This document shows, piece after piece, positions 51,189 to 61,050 of a stretch of 64,000 bases of DNA (position 1 is the stretch's first letter; each line of letters begins with the position of its first letter). The notes below the pieces were generated by a model. That model worked only from the letters and a program-made list of their open reading frames with translations. It was not told the DNA's origin and did no database searches. Source of the DNA: Geminicoccaceae bacterium (lineage in GTDB: Bacteria; Pseudomonadota; Alphaproteobacteria; Geminicoccales; Geminicoccaceae). The stretch lies in the NCBI GenBank assembly GCA_028279345.1, contig JANQNY010000030.1, positions 1-64,000 on the forward strand, given 5' to 3'. The position numbers and the translations under genes are program-made.

Positions 51189-51620
51189 TCAGTGGTCGCG
51201 GACGACGACCACCGTGCAAGGCGCGTGACGCACGACGCGCGCGGCATTGGGTCCCAGCAAATGGTCGGTGCGCGCCGGCCGGTGCGAACCCATGACGATA
51301 CAATCGATCTTCAGGCTGTCTGCCGCACCGAGGATTTGGTCGTAGATGGAGCCTTGGGCGACGTGCTGCCGATACGTCAGCCCGGCAGGAACGTTCTCAC
51401 CACAGAATTGATCGAGCTGTTTCGTCACCTCGGCTAGCGCCCTCGCGCTAAAGCCGTCGTCGAAGAATGCGCCGACGATCGACATGCCGAAATCGGGGAC
51501 CACAGCCAAGAAGTGCAATTCGGCCTGCCAGTGACGCTGCAGGTCGACCGCCACCTCCAGCGTCCGGCGCTTGCCCGTACGGGCAGCTAAATCGACCGGA
51601 AGCAGCAGCGACTTGAACAT
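51189..51620 (-). CDS. Universal stress protein (UspF-like)
   Basis: A 143-residue Usp domain protein. MFKSLLLPVDLAARTGKRRTLEVAVDL begins the fold, and the nucleotide loop reads IVMGSHRPARTDHLLGPNAARVVRHAPCTVVVV, closest to the UspF/UspG branch rather than the canonical G-2x-G-9x-G-S loop. Its start is 11 nt after the TRAP permease stop on the same strand, so it is probably the last gene of the TRAP operon. Universal stress proteins linked to TRAP operons (TeaD in Halomonas) bind ATP and tune transport; the same role is inferred. Confidence 0.92.
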   Translation of the reverse strand: MFKSLLLPVDLAARTGKRRTLEVAVDLQRHWQAELHFLAVVPDFGMSIVGAFFDDGFSARALAEVTKQLDQFCGENVPAGLTYRQHVAQGSIYDQILGAADSLKIDCIVMGSHRPARTDHLLGPNAARVVRHAPCTVVVVRDH

Positions 51621-51631
51621 CGAAACGCTCC

Positions 51632-54280
51632 CTAGAACGCCGGCTGGGTCTTGCGGCGATCCTGCACCAAGATGATAAGACCGAGCAGCACAAAAGCGGG
51701 CACGTAGAAGAGTTCCTTGGGCCAGCGCACCGCTTCGACCTCTGCGCGTTTGATGACCACGGGCTCGTCGCCATAGAAATCATACCCGTTCGCCAGGCGG
51801 TCGAAGAACGGCGTTCCAGGGAACGGCTCCTCCAGAACCAGCAGGTCGCCTTCTTCGAAGACGGCCAAGCCCTCGCGATCGAGACGCTCCGTGCCGCTAC
51901 CCGCGGCGCCGAGATCGACCGCGATGGTGATCGAGTTGAGCTTGCCGGTGTCGAAGTCGGGTCCCTCGACGACCAGGCGTAGGTGCTCGTCTTGGGCACC
52001 TTGGCCGGCCGCCTCGAGGATCGCTGGACCGGTAACCTCCTCGTAGGGCGCCTCGATCTGGTCGAGCCAGAAGCCCGGACGAAACAGCGTGAACGCGACC
52101 AAGAGAAGCGCGATCGTCTCCCAAATGCGATTCCTGGTGAAGAAGTAGCCTTGGGTGGCGGCAGCGAAGCAAAGCATGGCCACAAGCGCCGTGGCGAAGA
52201 CGTAGATCGCCTGCAGCGGGCCGACATCGATGAGCAGGAGATCGGTGTTGAAGATGAAGAGGAAGGGCAACAGCGCGGTGCGGATGTCGTACATGAACCC
52301 TTGCACGCCCGTCGCGATCGGATCGCCGCGCGAGATGGCCGCGGCCGCGTAGGCGGCGAGACCCACGGGTGGTGTGTCGTCGGCGAGAATGCCGAAGTAG
52401 AAGACGAACATGTGGACGGCGATCAGCGGCACGACGAGGCCTGCCTGCGCGCCGACCGAGAGGATCACCGGCGCCATCAGCGACGAGACGACGATGTAGT
52501 TGGCGGTGGTCGGCAGCCCCATGCCGAGCACCAGCGAGAGCACGGCGACCAGGATCAACAAGATCATCAGGTTGCCGCCCGAGATCACCTCGATCACCTG
52601 ACCGATGATCTGGTGTGCGCCCGTCAGCGAGATGGTGCCGACGATGATGCCGGCAGCACCGGTGGCCACGCCGATCCCGATCATGTTGCGCGCACCGAAC
52701 ACGAGGCCCTCGAAGAGGTCACCGAAACCGCGTGCCGTTTGGCCCGCAATATCGTGATCGCCACGGAACAGGTGCTTCAGCGGCCGGTGCGTCACCATCA
52801 CGACGATCATCGCGAGCGTCGCCCAGAACACCGAGAGCGCCGGCGACAAGCGGTTCAGCGGCCCGGTGTCGACCATCAGGTTCCAAACGAGCACGAAGAT
52901 CGGCAGGCCGAAATAGAGGCCGCCCAGCAGCGTCGGCGTGAGCCGCGGCGCCTGCACCACTGGCGCGTTCGGGTCATCGACCTCGAGGTCCGGAAAACGC
53001 GAGGCGAACCACACCAGCACCACGTAGGCGATCGCCAGCAGCCCCACCGCGGCGTAGACCGAATCGCCCGGCATCAGCGGCTCGAGCGCGAGGCGCAGCC
53101 CGATGACCAGGCCGGTCACGATGCCCATGGCGATGAAGCCGGTGAGGAACAGCAAGAGGATCATCGGAACGCCGATCATCCGCCCCGGCTTGTCGAGGCC
53201 CTTGAGGCCGAGCTTCAAGCTCTCGAGGTGCACGATGTAGAGCAGCGCGATGTACGAGATCACCGCCGGCAGGAAGGCGTGCTTGATCACCTCGACGTAG
53301 GGAATGTTGACGTACTCGACCATCAAGAAGGCGGCGGCACCCATGACCGGCGGGGTGAGCTGGCCGTTGGTCGACGATGCCACCTCCACCGCGCCCGCCT
53401 TCTCCGCCGGAAAGCCGATGCGCCTCATCAACGGGATGGTGAAAGTGCCGGTGGTGACGGTGTTGGCGATCGACGATCCCGAGATCATGCCGGTCATCGC
53501 CGAGGACAAGACGGACGCCTTCGCCGGGCCGCCACGCAATGCGCCCAAGAGCGCGATCGCCACCTTGATGAACCAGTTGCCGCCGCCGGCGCGTTCCAAC
53601 ATCGCGCCGAACAGCACGAAGAGGAAGATCATCGTCGTCGACACGCCGAGGGCTACGCCGAACACCCCTTCCGTCTGCATCCAGTAGTGGCCCATCGCCT
53701 TGCTGAACGAGGAGCCGCCATAGTTGGTGACGTTGCTGATCCACTCGACGTTGCCGCCGAAGAGCGTGAAGCAGAAGAAGATCAGCGCGATGATGGTGAG
53801 CGGCAGGCCCAGCGAGCGGTAGACGGCGATCATCAGCGCCGCCATGCCGATCGACGACACCACCACGTCGGTGGTCGTCCAGAGGCCCGGCCGCGTGGCG
53901 ATCGCATCGCCGAACACGACCAGATAGAGGCACGCGCCGACGCCCAGCGCCGCAAGCACCCAGTCGTAGAAAGGAATGTGATCCTTGGGTGCGCGCTTCG
54001 TCAGCGGGAACGCGAGCGTCGCGAGGCAGATCGCGAAAGCGAGATGGATGTAGCGTGCCTCGGCGACGACGTTGGCGAAGTCACTGACGCCCGTCAGCTG
54101 GGCCAGCGCGGTGGGCACGGCCGAGGCGATGTAGAGCTGAAACAGCGACCAGGCGAGGCACAGGCCAATGATGACCCGCCCTTCCCAGCCGGCGGCCGTC
54201 CGGGCACCGGTGTCGGCCTGGGCGACAAAGTCCTGAGCGCCAGCCTCGCCGGCTGCGCCCGCGCGCGCATCGCTCGCCAT
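51632..54280 (-). CDS. TRAP transporter fused permease (4TM plus 12TM)
   Basis: The membrane component of a TAXI-type TRAP transporter, with the small and large permease subunits fused in one 882-residue chain. The early hydrophobic part includes AWSLFQLYIASAVP. The DctM-like large domain has MLERAGGGNWFIKVAIALLG, SGSSIANTVTTGTFTIPLMR, then FFVTGAVEVASSTNGQ-type VEVASSTNGQLTPPVMGAAA and LGMGLPTTANYIV. A soluble C-terminal domain (about residues 690-850, DUF3394-like) follows. ATG 54280 has GGGGAG 7 nt upstream. It lies downstream of the TAXI binding protein gene, separated by a hairpin. Confidence 0.95.
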   Translation of the reverse strand: MASDARAGAAGEAGAQDFVAQADTGARTAAGWEGRVIIGLCLAWSLFQLYIASAVPTALAQLTGVSDFANVVAEARYIHLAFAICLATLAFPLTKRAPKDHIPFYDWVLAALGVGACLYLVVFGDAIATRPGLWTTTDVVVSSIGMAALMIAVYRSLGLPLTIIALIFFCFTLFGGNVEWISNVTNYGGSSFSKAMGHYWMQTEGVFGVALGVSTTMIFLFVLFGAMLERAGGGNWFIKVAIALLGALRGGPAKASVLSSAMTGMISGSSIANTVTTGTFTIPLMRRIGFPAEKAGAVEVASSTNGQLTPPVMGAAAFLMVEYVNIPYVEVIKHAFLPAVISYIALLYIVHLESLKLGLKGLDKPGRMIGVPMILLLFLTGFIAMGIVTGLVIGLRLALEPLMPGDSVYAAVGLLAIAYVVLVWFASRFPDLEVDDPNAPVVQAPRLTPTLLGGLYFGLPIFVLVWNLMVDTGPLNRLSPALSVFWATLAMIVVMVTHRPLKHLFRGDHDIAGQTARGFGDLFEGLVFGARNMIGIGVATGAAGIIVGTISLTGAHQIIGQVIEVISGGNLMILLILVAVLSLVLGMGLPTTANYIVVSSLMAPVILSVGAQAGLVVPLIAVHMFVFYFGILADDTPPVGLAAYAAAAISRGDPIATGVQGFMYDIRTALLPFLFIFNTDLLLIDVGPLQAIYVFATALVAMLCFAAATQGYFFTRNRIWETIALLLVAFTLFRPGFWLDQIEAPYEEVTGPAILEAAGQGAQDEHLRLVVEGPDFDTGKLNSITIAVDLGAAGSGTERLDREGLAVFEEGDLLVLEEPFPGTPFFDRLANGYDFYGDEPVVIKRAEVEAVRWPKELFYVPAFVLLGLIILVQDRRKTQPAF

Positions 54281-54304
54281 CGCCCGTCTCCCCCCGCTCA
54301 GGCA

Positions 54305-54339
54305 ATAAATGATCGGAGCGCGTTGCTGCGCTCCGATCA
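54305..54339 (-). terminator. Attenuator-like hairpin between TRAP binding-protein and permease genes
   Basis: A perfect 12-bp stem, TGATCGGAGCGC (54310-54321) with GCGCTCCGATCA (54328-54339), loop 6 nt, is followed on the minus strand by a short T-rich stretch (TTTATT). It lies between the gene for the abundant binding protein and the permease, as is common where partial termination lowers permease expression. Confidence 0.65.
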
Positions 54340-54364
54340 AGTGGCAGGCGTCAGGCTCGGACCA

Positions 54365-55336
54365 TTAGCGGAGGCCCAGCTCACCATAGGCCTGCTCGGC
54401 GCCCGGATGGAGCGGGGCCGACAGACCGTCGTTCACCATCTCCTCGGCTTCGAGATTGGCGAAGGCCGGATGCAGGTCGCGGAAGTCCTCCAGGTTCTCC
54501 ATCACCGACTTGGCGACGACGTAGACCACCTCCTGGGGTACTCGCTCGTGGGTGACGAACGTGGCGCCGACACCGAAGGTCGTCGTGTCGTCCGGATTGC
54601 CGCGGTACATGCCGCCGGGGATCGTCGCGACGCGATAGTAGGGGTTCTCCTCGACGAGCGTGTCGATCGGCTCGCCGGTGACGGAGACCAGCCGCGCGTC
54701 GCACGTGGTCACGGCCTCCTCGATGGCGGCCGCCGGATGGCCGACCGTGTAGATCATCGCGTCGATATTGCCATCGCAGAGCTGGCGCGGCATCTCGGCG
54801 CCGACGAACTCGGTGGCAAGGGCGAAGTCGTCCATCGTGATGCCGAAGGCGTCCATGACAACTTCCATCGTCGCCCGTTGCCCGGAGCCGGGGTTGCCGA
54901 CGTTGACCCGCTTGCCCTTAAGGTCCTCGAAGCCCTCGATGTCGCTGTCGGCACGCACGATCAGCGTGAAGGGCTCCGGATGCACCGAAAACACCGCGCG
55001 CAGGCCCGGCACCGGGTTCTCCGCGAACTGCGACGTGCCGTTGTAGGCGTGATACTGCCAGTCCGACTGGGCGACACCGAACTCGAGCTCGCCGGCGGCG
55101 ATCGTGTTGATGTTGTAGACCGAGCCGCCGGTCGATTCGACCGCGCAGCGGAGGCCGTGCTCCTGCCGATCACGGTTGACGAGCCGACAGATTGCACCAC
55201 CGGTTGGATAGTACACGCCGGTCAAACCACCAGTTCCGATTGAGAAGAACTGCTGAGCACCAGCCGCTCCGACATCGAATGTGAAGAGACCAGCGGCAGT
55301 CATTCCGACGACAGAAAAGGTACGCCACGCTGTCAT
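54365..55336 (-). CDS. TAXI-family TRAP solute-binding protein
   Basis: A 323-residue periplasmic receptor of the TAXI class, which usually carries glutamate or other dicarboxylates or organic anions. The N-terminal signal peptide ([22 protein letters not shown], cut before QQ) is followed by [25 protein letters not shown], the TAXI opening. Later segments are [39 protein letters not shown] and [19 protein letters not shown] 55336 has GGGAGA 8 nt upstream. The ligand is not predicted. It is the first gene of the TRAP-Usp operon. Confidence 0.94.
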   Translation of the reverse strand: MTAWRTFSVVGMTAAGLFTFDVGAAGAQQFFSIGTGGLTGVYYPTGGAICRLVNRDRQEHGLRCAVESTGGSVYNINTIAAGELEFGVAQSDWQYHAYNGTSQFAENPVPGLRAVFSVHPEPFTLIVRADSDIEGFEDLKGKRVNVGNPGSGQRATMEVVMDAFGITMDDFALATEFVGAEMPRQLCDGNIDAMIYTVGHPAAAIEEAVTTCDARLVSVTGEPIDTLVEENPYYRVATIPGGMYRGNPDDTTTFGVGATFVTHERVPQEVVYVVAKSVMENLEDFRDLHPAFANLEAEEMVNDGLSAPLHPGAEQAYGELGLR

Positions 55337-55523
55337 CTTTTGCTTCTCCCAAGTGAGGTGCTGGTTGTAGGTTGCAGCGCGCATAGGACGGGTCAAGGCC
55401 CAACGCTCATTTTGTGACCTCAGATCGAAGTGTTTGTGTTGGCGGTTCAGCTCGGATCGAAGCTGGGCGTCACGCGGCAACGCCTCACCATCTCCCGGCC
55501 AGGACTGACCGGGACGCACATGG

Positions 55524-56210
55524 ATGCGTCGAATGCGACCGCCCTACACGACCCGCCGAACACTCCTGACGACGACGCTGGCCTTCGCCATCCCGTCCCG
55601 GCCATGCCTCGCGCAGTTCGATAGTGAGCTTCAGGCGTTCAAAGACGCCGATCGCGGCGCCCCCTCGGCTGATGCGTCGCTGCTGTTCGTCGGTAGCTCG
55701 ACCATTCGGCTCTGGCCCGACCTCGAGGCAACCTTCGCGCCTCGCCCCGTGGTCCGGCGGGGGTTCGGGGGAGCGACGCTGGCGGATGTGCTGGCAGCGC
55801 GCGCGATCCTGTTCGACGCCCACAGGCCCGCGGCCGTGGTGCTCTATGCCGGCGAGAACGACGTGGCCGACGGCGCGGCACCCGAGATAGTCGTCGCCCG
55901 CTTCGAGGAGCTTCGCCGCGCCTTGGCGGCGAGCGCCGCGGGCCGCGCGCCACTCGTCTTCATCAACCTCAAGCCAAGCCCCGCCCGCTTTTCCCAATGG
56001 CCCGCCATGGATGCCGTCAACACCGCGATCGCGGCGCTGAGCGGCACCCTGCGGCCGGCGGCGGTCGTGCGGACAGAGGAGTTCGTGCTCGGCACCGACG
56101 GAACACCGGACCCGGCCATGTTCGTGGCGGATGGGCTCCACTTCAGCGCGGAGGGTTATGCGCACTTGACAGCAGCGGTAGGTGCAGCGCTCGACCGTGT
56201 GCTCGGCTGA
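55524..56210 (+). CDS. SGNH/GDSL-family esterase, exported
   Basis: A 228-residue hydrolase with an N-terminal export signal ([20 protein letters not shown], cut before QF). Block I is [17 protein letters not shown] (nucleophile Ser), block III is [11 protein letters not shown] and block V is [16 protein letters not shown] with the Asp and His of the triad. Lipases, acetyl-esterases and peptidoglycan or EPS deacetylases share this fold; the substrate is open. It is divergent from the TRAP operon, and its stop is 3 nt from the convergent ccmI stop. Confidence 0.9.
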   Translation: MRRMRPPYTTRRTLLTTTLAFAIPSRPCLAQFDSELQAFKDADRGAPSADASLLFVGSSTIRLWPDLEATFAPRPVVRRGFGGATLADVLAARAILFDAHRPAAVVLYAGENDVADGAAPEIVVARFEELRRALAASAAGRAPLVFINLKPSPARFSQWPAMDAVNTAIAALSGTLRPAAVVRTEEFVLGTDGTPDPAMFVADGLHFSAEGYAHLTAAVGAALDRVLG

Positions 56211-56213
56211 GCG

Positions 56214-57584
56214 TCAACCGCCGCTCTCCGGCAGGGCGTCGATCTGCTGCTTGACCACGCCATAGCTCGGATTGTCCGAGCCCAAGAGCGCCAGGACCCG
56301 TTCCCAGGAGGCCCGCGCCTCGTCGATCTCACCCAGCTGGAGGGCACGCAGTCCCAGGTACCAGTGCGGCTGGGGGTTCTCGGGCTGGAGGGTTGCCAGC
56401 TCTTCCAGAACGCGGACCAGCTCGCCATCGACCATCGGCATGCCGTCGACGCGCTCGGCGGCGGCAAGCCTCGCCTCGGCCTCGCCGGCGACCGCGTCAC
56501 GGTTGTCCGGGGCGAGCGCGCGCGCCCGTGCGAAGGCTTCGACGGCCGGATCGGCCTCGCCGAGCACGAGCCGTGAGCGGCCCAGGCGCAGCCACCCGTC
56601 CACATCGTCCGGGTTCTCTGCCAATCGGGCTGCCAGGCTATCGACCATCGAGCGGATCATCGCTTCACGCTCGGCGCCGTCGCCCCGGGCAGCGAGCGGG
56701 GCAGCCCCTTGGCGCTCGGCCAACAGCGCGTCGGCGTCTTGGCCCATGCGCTCGGCGACCTCGCGGTACTGCGCCTCGACCGCCGGGCGCCAAGAGGCGT
56801 CGCTGGGAGCCGTCGCAAGCAGCTGCCCCCAACGTTCCAATGCCCGCTCGTCGTCGCCTTCCTGCACCGCCGCCGTGCCCAGATAGTAGAGCGCCTGCGG
56901 CTGATCACGCTCACGCTCGATGGCGCCACGGAACAGCTCGCGCGCCGACGGCGTGACCGTCCCCTGCGCCTGCTGCACCAGCGCCTCGCCGAGCGCCGTC
57001 ATCAACAGAGCACTCTGCGGATTGCGTACGAGGCCTTCGCGATAGGCGCGGGCAGCTTCGGCGGGGCCGATGAGGTCTCCGCGTAGGCGGCCGAGCGAGA
57101 ACCAGAACTGCGCTTCGTGGGGCGCTGTCTCCGAAGCTGCACGTTCCTCCAGGCCGGCGAGCATCGCCGCCGCCTGCTCGCGCTCCTCTCGCAGCTCGTC
57201 GAGATTGCGACTGGCGAGCGGCTGGCCGGGCATGCCGGGGCTGCCGATGACCGCGTAGACAGCCAGAGACGCCACCGCCAAGCCCAATGCGAGCCCCAGT
57301 GCCGTCGCCGGCCGGCGACGTTCGCCTGAGGAGGTCGCCATCGTCTCGCGGGCGGTATGGAGGGCACGCCTTTGGATCTCGATGCGCGCGGCGACCGCCT
57401 CGTCCTCGCCGATCAGGCCGCGCTCGCGGTCGCGATCGACCTCGGCCAGCTGATCCCGATAGACCGCAAGCGCATGGGTCCGCGGATCAGCGCCGGTCCG
57501 GGGGCGCAAGAGCGGCATCGCGACGACCCAGGCGGCAAAGACCGCAAGGCAGGCCACGGCGGCCCAGAATACGAGTGGGCTCAT
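56214..57584 (-). CDS. ccmI: Cytochrome c biogenesis protein CcmI
   Basis: A 456-residue membrane component of System I cytochrome c maturation that holds apocytochrome c for haem ligation. It has two N-terminal helices (MSPLVFWAAVACLAVFAAWVV and TALGLALGLAVASLAVYAV near residue 95) and a cytoplasmic loop between them with a leucine-zipper-like stretch. The periplasmic part carries tetratricopeptide-like repeats (ALYYLGTAAVQEGDDERALE, DGWLRLGRSRLVLGEADPAVEAFARARAL, PHWYLGLRALQLGEIDEARASWERVL). Its ATG overlaps the ccmH stop by 1 nt. It ends the ccm operon here. Confidence 0.93.
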   Translation of the reverse strand: MSPLVFWAAVACLAVFAAWVVAMPLLRPRTGADPRTHALAVYRDQLAEVDRDRERGLIGEDEAVAARIEIQRRALHTARETMATSSGERRRPATALGLALGLAVASLAVYAVIGSPGMPGQPLASRNLDELREEREQAAAMLAGLEERAASETAPHEAQFWFSLGRLRGDLIGPAEAARAYREGLVRNPQSALLMTALGEALVQQAQGTVTPSARELFRGAIERERDQPQALYYLGTAAVQEGDDERALERWGQLLATAPSDASWRPAVEAQYREVAERMGQDADALLAERQGAAPLAARGDGAEREAMIRSMVDSLAARLAENPDDVDGWLRLGRSRLVLGEADPAVEAFARARALAPDNRDAVAGEAEARLAAAERVDGMPMVDGELVRVLEELATLQPENPQPHWYLGLRALQLGEIDEARASWERVLALLGSDNPSYGVVKQQIDALPESGG

Positions 57585-58051
57585 CACCGGTCGCGCAGCA
57601 AGCGATCCAGCTCCGCCTGCTCGCCAGAGCTGAGCGGTTCTACGACGCGCGCCACGCGGCGCTGCCGGCGCACCCAGAAGGCCGCACCTAGCCCACCAAG
57701 CAAGACGAGCACGAAGGGCCCGTACCAGAGGAGCCACGTCGTCCCGCGCATCGGCGGGCGCAGCAGGACGAAGTCGCCGTAACGCGCGGTGACGTAAGTC
57801 AGGACCTGGTCGTTGTCGTCGCCGGCGAGCAGACGCTCGCGGACGACCTGCCGGAGATCGCGCGCGAGCGGCGCGTCGCTGTCGTCAATGGACTGGTTCT
57901 GACAGACGACGCAGCGGAGCTCCTTGCCGAGCTCTCGCGCCCGTTGCTCGAGCGCCGGGTCCTCGAGCATCTCGTCAGGCGAGGTTGCGGCTACGGCGTT
58001 GCCGATGCCCGCGGCGAGGCTCAGCACGAGGGCGAGCACCACCGCCTTCAT
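57584..58051 (-). CDS. ccmH: Cytochrome c maturation thiol oxidoreductase CcmH
   Basis: A 155-residue protein with an N-terminal signal anchor, then the active motif LRCVVCQNQSIDDSDAPLARDLRQVVRERL (Cys-Val-Val-Cys, about residues 46-52), which keeps the CXXCH of apocytochrome c reduced. One C-terminal transmembrane helix (LLWYGPFVLVLLGGLGAAFWV) follows. It overlaps ccmG by 4 nt and ccmI by 1 nt. Confidence 0.96.
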   Translation of the reverse strand: MKAVVLALVLSLAAGIGNAVAATSPDEMLEDPALEQRARELGKELRCVVCQNQSIDDSDAPLARDLRQVVRERLLAGDDNDQVLTYVTARYGDFVLLRPPMRGTTWLLWYGPFVLVLLGGLGAAFWVRRQRRVARVVEPLSSGEQAELDRLLRDR

Positions 58052-58581
58052 CCGCGCAGCTCCTGGATGAGCGGCAACAGCACCCCGTCGACGTCTTGCG
58101 GCATAACCGGGCCCGGGTGACGGTAACGGATGCGCCCGTCGCGATCGACGATGAAGGTCTCGGGCACGCCATAGACGCCCAGCTCGATGCCGGCGCGCCC
58201 GTCCTCGTCAGCGCCGATCCGCGTATAAGGGTTGCCGAGTTCGTCCAGAAACGTCGTCGCGGCCTCGGGCTTGTCCTTGTAGTTCACACCGTAGAGCGGC
58301 ACGCCGTGCACCTCGGCGAGCCGGGTCAGCACCGGGTGCTCGACACGGCACGGTGCGCACCAGCTCGCGAACACGTTGACGAGCTTGACGTCACCACCGA
58401 GATCGCCGCTCGCAAGCCCCGGCTGCGCCATCCCCGCCACCGGCGGCAGGTCGAAGGGCGGGACCGGCTGATCGATCAGCGCCGACGGCAGCTCTTGGCT
58501 GTCGCGCCCGAGACCCACCCCCAAGCCGACGCCGATGGCGAGGACCAGGAGCACAGGCAGAACGAAGAGTAGGCGGCGCAT
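58048..58581 (-). CDS. ccmG: Periplasmic thiol:disulfide oxidoreductase CcmG (DsbE)
   Basis: A 177-residue membrane-anchored thioredoxin-like protein. The N-terminal anchor is LLFVLPVLLVLAIGVGLGVG and the active site is FASWCAPCRVEHPVL. The acidic and cis-Pro regions typical of CcmG (YGVNYKDKPEAATTFLDELGNPY and GVYGVPETFIVDRDGRI) are seen. It reduces CcmH and apocytochrome c. ATG 58581 (MRRLLF) follows GGGAG; the ccmF stop is 4 nt upstream. Confidence 0.95.
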   Translation of the reverse strand: MRRLLFVLPVLLVLAIGVGLGVGLGRDSQELPSALIDQPVPPFDLPPVAGMAQPGLASGDLGGDVKLVNVFASWCAPCRVEHPVLTRLAEVHGVPLYGVNYKDKPEAATTFLDELGNPYTRIGADEDGRAGIELGVYGVPETFIVDRDGRIRYRHPGPVMPQDVDGVLLPLIQELRG

Positions 58582-58585
58582 CAGC

Positions 58586-60580
58586 TCAGCTCCCGAGTGC
58601 CGCACGCGGCGCGTCGGCTGTCGCCACCCTTCGCGCCGCCGGCGCGCCGACGCGGTAGCGCCGATCGCTCAACGACACGCAGGCGCCGATCGCCATGAAC
58701 ACCGTGCCGCCCCAAATCCACAGCACGAGCGGGTTCAAGTAGTAGCGCACCGTCCAACGGCCGTCGGGAGTCGGCTCGCCCAGCACCACATAGACGTCCC
58801 GCCAGAGGTTGGTGCTGATGCCCGCCTCGGTGGTTGCCTGGCGTTCGACCAGATATTGGCGCTTCTCGCTGTAGAGCTCCGTCACCCGACGATCGCCGCG
58901 ATAGACCTCGAAAACGCCGCGGTCGGCGACGTAGTTCGGGCCGCGCAGGCGCTCGACGCGGTCGAGCGTCACGGTGTAGCCCGCGAGCGGTCGGCTTTCG
59001 CCCACTTCGACAGACGCGATGACCTCGGTCTGCCAAGCGCTGGTCGCCGTGATGCCGATGACCGTCACGGCGAGGCCCGTGTGCGCGAGGGCCGTCGCAA
59101 AGGCGGAGCGCGGCAGGCCCACCAGCCGCTGCCAGACCGACGTCCCCGATCTGCGGCCGACGCCGGCCCGGTTGGCGAGATCGACGAGCGCACCGACGAA
59201 CACCCAACCCGCGAGTGCGAAGCCAAGCGCCGTGATCGCGGTGCTCGCCGGGTTGGTCCAGGCGGCAAACGCGGCGAACACCACGGCACCTACGGCCGCA
59301 AGGGCCATCGAGCGCAGCACACGCCGGAGATCACCCCGTTTCCAAGCGAGCAGTGTCCCAACGGGCACGGCGATGAGCAGCGGGATCATCAGCGGCACGA
59401 ACGTGGCGTTGAAGTAGGGCGGCCCCACCGAAATCTTCTCGTCGGCGAGCACCTCGAGAAACAGCGGATAGAGCGTGCCCAGGAGCACGGTCGCGGTCGC
59501 GGTCGCCAGGAGCACGTTGTTGAGGATCAGCGCGCCCTCACGCGAGATCGGCTGGAATACGCCGCCCACCCGCAAGCTCGGCGCGCGCCACGCGTAGAGC
59601 AAGAGCGGGCCGGCCAGCGAGATCATCAAGATCAAGAGGATCAAGACGCCACGCGACGGGTCGGTGGCGAAAGCGTGCACGGAGGTGAGCACACCCGAGC
59701 GGACGAGGAACGTGCCGAGCAGGCTGAAGCCGAAGGTGAGAATTGAGAGCAGGATGGTCCAGCTCTTCAAGCTGTCGCGCTTCTCCACCACGATGAGCGA
59801 GTGCAACAGCGCCGTGCCGACAAGCCACGGCATGAAGGACGCGTTCTCGACTGGGTCCCAGAACCACCAGCCGCCCCAGCCGAGCTCGTAGTAAGCCCAC
59901 CAGGAGCCGAGCGCGATGCCGAGGGTCAAGGACGCCCAAGCGATGAGCGCCCAAGGCCGCATCCAACGGGCCCAGCTCGGGTCGATTCGCCCTTCGATCA
60001 GCGCCGCGACGGCAAAGGCGAAGGTCATCGAGAAGCCGACATAGCCGATGTAGAGCATCGGCGGATGCAGCGCGAGACCGAGGTCCTGGAGGATCGGGTT
60101 GAGCCCCGAGCCCTCGAGCGGCGCCGGTGTCAGCCGCTCGAATGGGTTCGACGTGAACAGCATGAAGGCGAGGAAGGCCACGCCGACCATCGCCTGCACC
60201 GCCAGAACCCGGGCGCGAAAGGGTGCCGGCATGTTGTCACCCCAGGCCGCGAGTGCTGCGCCGAACAAAGCCAGCACCCAGACCCAGAGGAGAAGCGAGC
60301 CCTCGTGGTTCCCCCACGCGCCGCTGATCTTGTAGATCAACGGCTTCAACGCGTGGCTGTTCTGGGCGACGTTCAAGACCGAGAAATCGGAGACGATGTA
60401 GAGGTGGATCAGCGCGCCGAAGGCGAGCGTGATCAGAAGAAACTGGGCGAGTGCTGCCGAGCGCGCGAGACCGATGAGGCCGGCATCGCCACGCTGCGCG
60501 CCGACCAGCGGCAGCGTCGCCTGCACCAGTGCGACGCCGAGCGCTAGGACCAGGGCGAAGTGCGCCAGCTCGGGGATCAT
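58586..60580 (-). CDS. ccmF: Haem lyase subunit CcmF
   Basis: A 664-residue integral membrane core of the haem ligation complex, with about 15 hydrophobic segments. The WWD haem-handling motif is ELGWGGWWFWDPVENASFMPWL (about residues 230-252). Conserved periplasmic histidines are in SHALKPLIYKISGAWGNHEGSLLLW and LALHPPMLYIGYVGFSMTF. It overlaps ccmE by 4 nt and precedes ccmG by 4 nt. Confidence 0.97.
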   Translation of the reverse strand: MIPELAHFALVLALGVALVQATLPLVGAQRGDAGLIGLARSAALAQFLLITLAFGALIHLYIVSDFSVLNVAQNSHALKPLIYKISGAWGNHEGSLLLWVWVLALFGAALAAWGDNMPAPFRARVLAVQAMVGVAFLAFMLFTSNPFERLTPAPLEGSGLNPILQDLGLALHPPMLYIGYVGFSMTFAFAVAALIEGRIDPSWARWMRPWALIAWASLTLGIALGSWWAYYELGWGGWWFWDPVENASFMPWLVGTALLHSLIVVEKRDSLKSWTILLSILTFGFSLLGTFLVRSGVLTSVHAFATDPSRGVLILLILMISLAGPLLLYAWRAPSLRVGGVFQPISREGALILNNVLLATATATVLLGTLYPLFLEVLADEKISVGPPYFNATFVPLMIPLLIAVPVGTLLAWKRGDLRRVLRSMALAAVGAVVFAAFAAWTNPASTAITALGFALAGWVFVGALVDLANRAGVGRRSGTSVWQRLVGLPRSAFATALAHTGLAVTVIGITATSAWQTEVIASVEVGESRPLAGYTVTLDRVERLRGPNYVADRGVFEVYRGDRRVTELYSEKRQYLVERQATTEAGISTNLWRDVYVVLGEPTPDGRWTVRYYLNPLVLWIWGGTVFMAIGACVSLSDRRYRVGAPAARRVATADAPRAALGS

Positions 60581-61035
60581 GAGCCCTCTCCGGCTGGTGC
60601 CGCATGGTTCAGACGGCCGGCGCGCTCGAGCGCTTCGGAGACCTCGGGTGGCATGTAGCCCTCGTCGTGCTTAGCAAGGACCTCGTCTGCCTCGAAGACG
60701 CCCGCGGGCGTCAGCGAGCCGACGGCGACGATGCCCTGCCCTTCGCGAAACAGGTCCGGCAGCACGCCGACATAGCGCACGTCGATTGCCGCCGTCTCGT
60801 CGGTCAGCTGGAAGCGCACTTCGCCGTCCGCACCGTGGGTGACCGTGCCGTGCACGACGAGCCCGCCGAGGCGCAGCCGCTTGCCCGGTGCCGCCTCACC
60901 TTCAACGAGTTCCGCCGGCCCGGCAAAGAAAGCGATGTTCTCGTCGAGCGCGGAGAGGACCAGAGCGGTGGCTGCGCCGAGCAGCGCGAGCGCGACGGTC
61001 ACCAGTAGCAAGCGTTGTCGCTTCCGCGTGCGCAC
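60577..61035 (-). CDS. ccmE: Haem chaperone CcmE
   Basis: A 152-residue periplasmic haem carrier with an N-terminal anchor (LLLVTVALALLGAATALVLS) and an OB-like barrel (KRLRLGGLVVHGTV). The covalent haem-binding motif is HDEGYMPPEV (His about residue 129). The flexible C-terminal tail is short and Ala-rich. It is co-transcribed after ccmD and overlaps ccmF by 4 nt. Confidence 0.97.
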   Translation of the reverse strand: MRTRKRQRLLLVTVALALLGAATALVLSALDENIAFFAGPAELVEGEAAPGKRLRLGGLVVHGTVTHGADGEVRFQLTDETAAIDVRYVGVLPDLFREGQGIVAVGSLTPAGVFEADEVLAKHDEGYMPPEVSEALERAGRLNHAAPAGEGS

Positions 61036-61050
61036 CCCGTCCTCCGTCTC

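Noticed and set aside
51983-55243. 1086-residue open frame on the plus strand opposite the TRAP permease and TAXI genes
   Set aside because: It is antisense to two well-supported transporter genes, is full of Arg, His, Asp and Glu in a pattern produced by GC-rich reverse strands, and has no motif.
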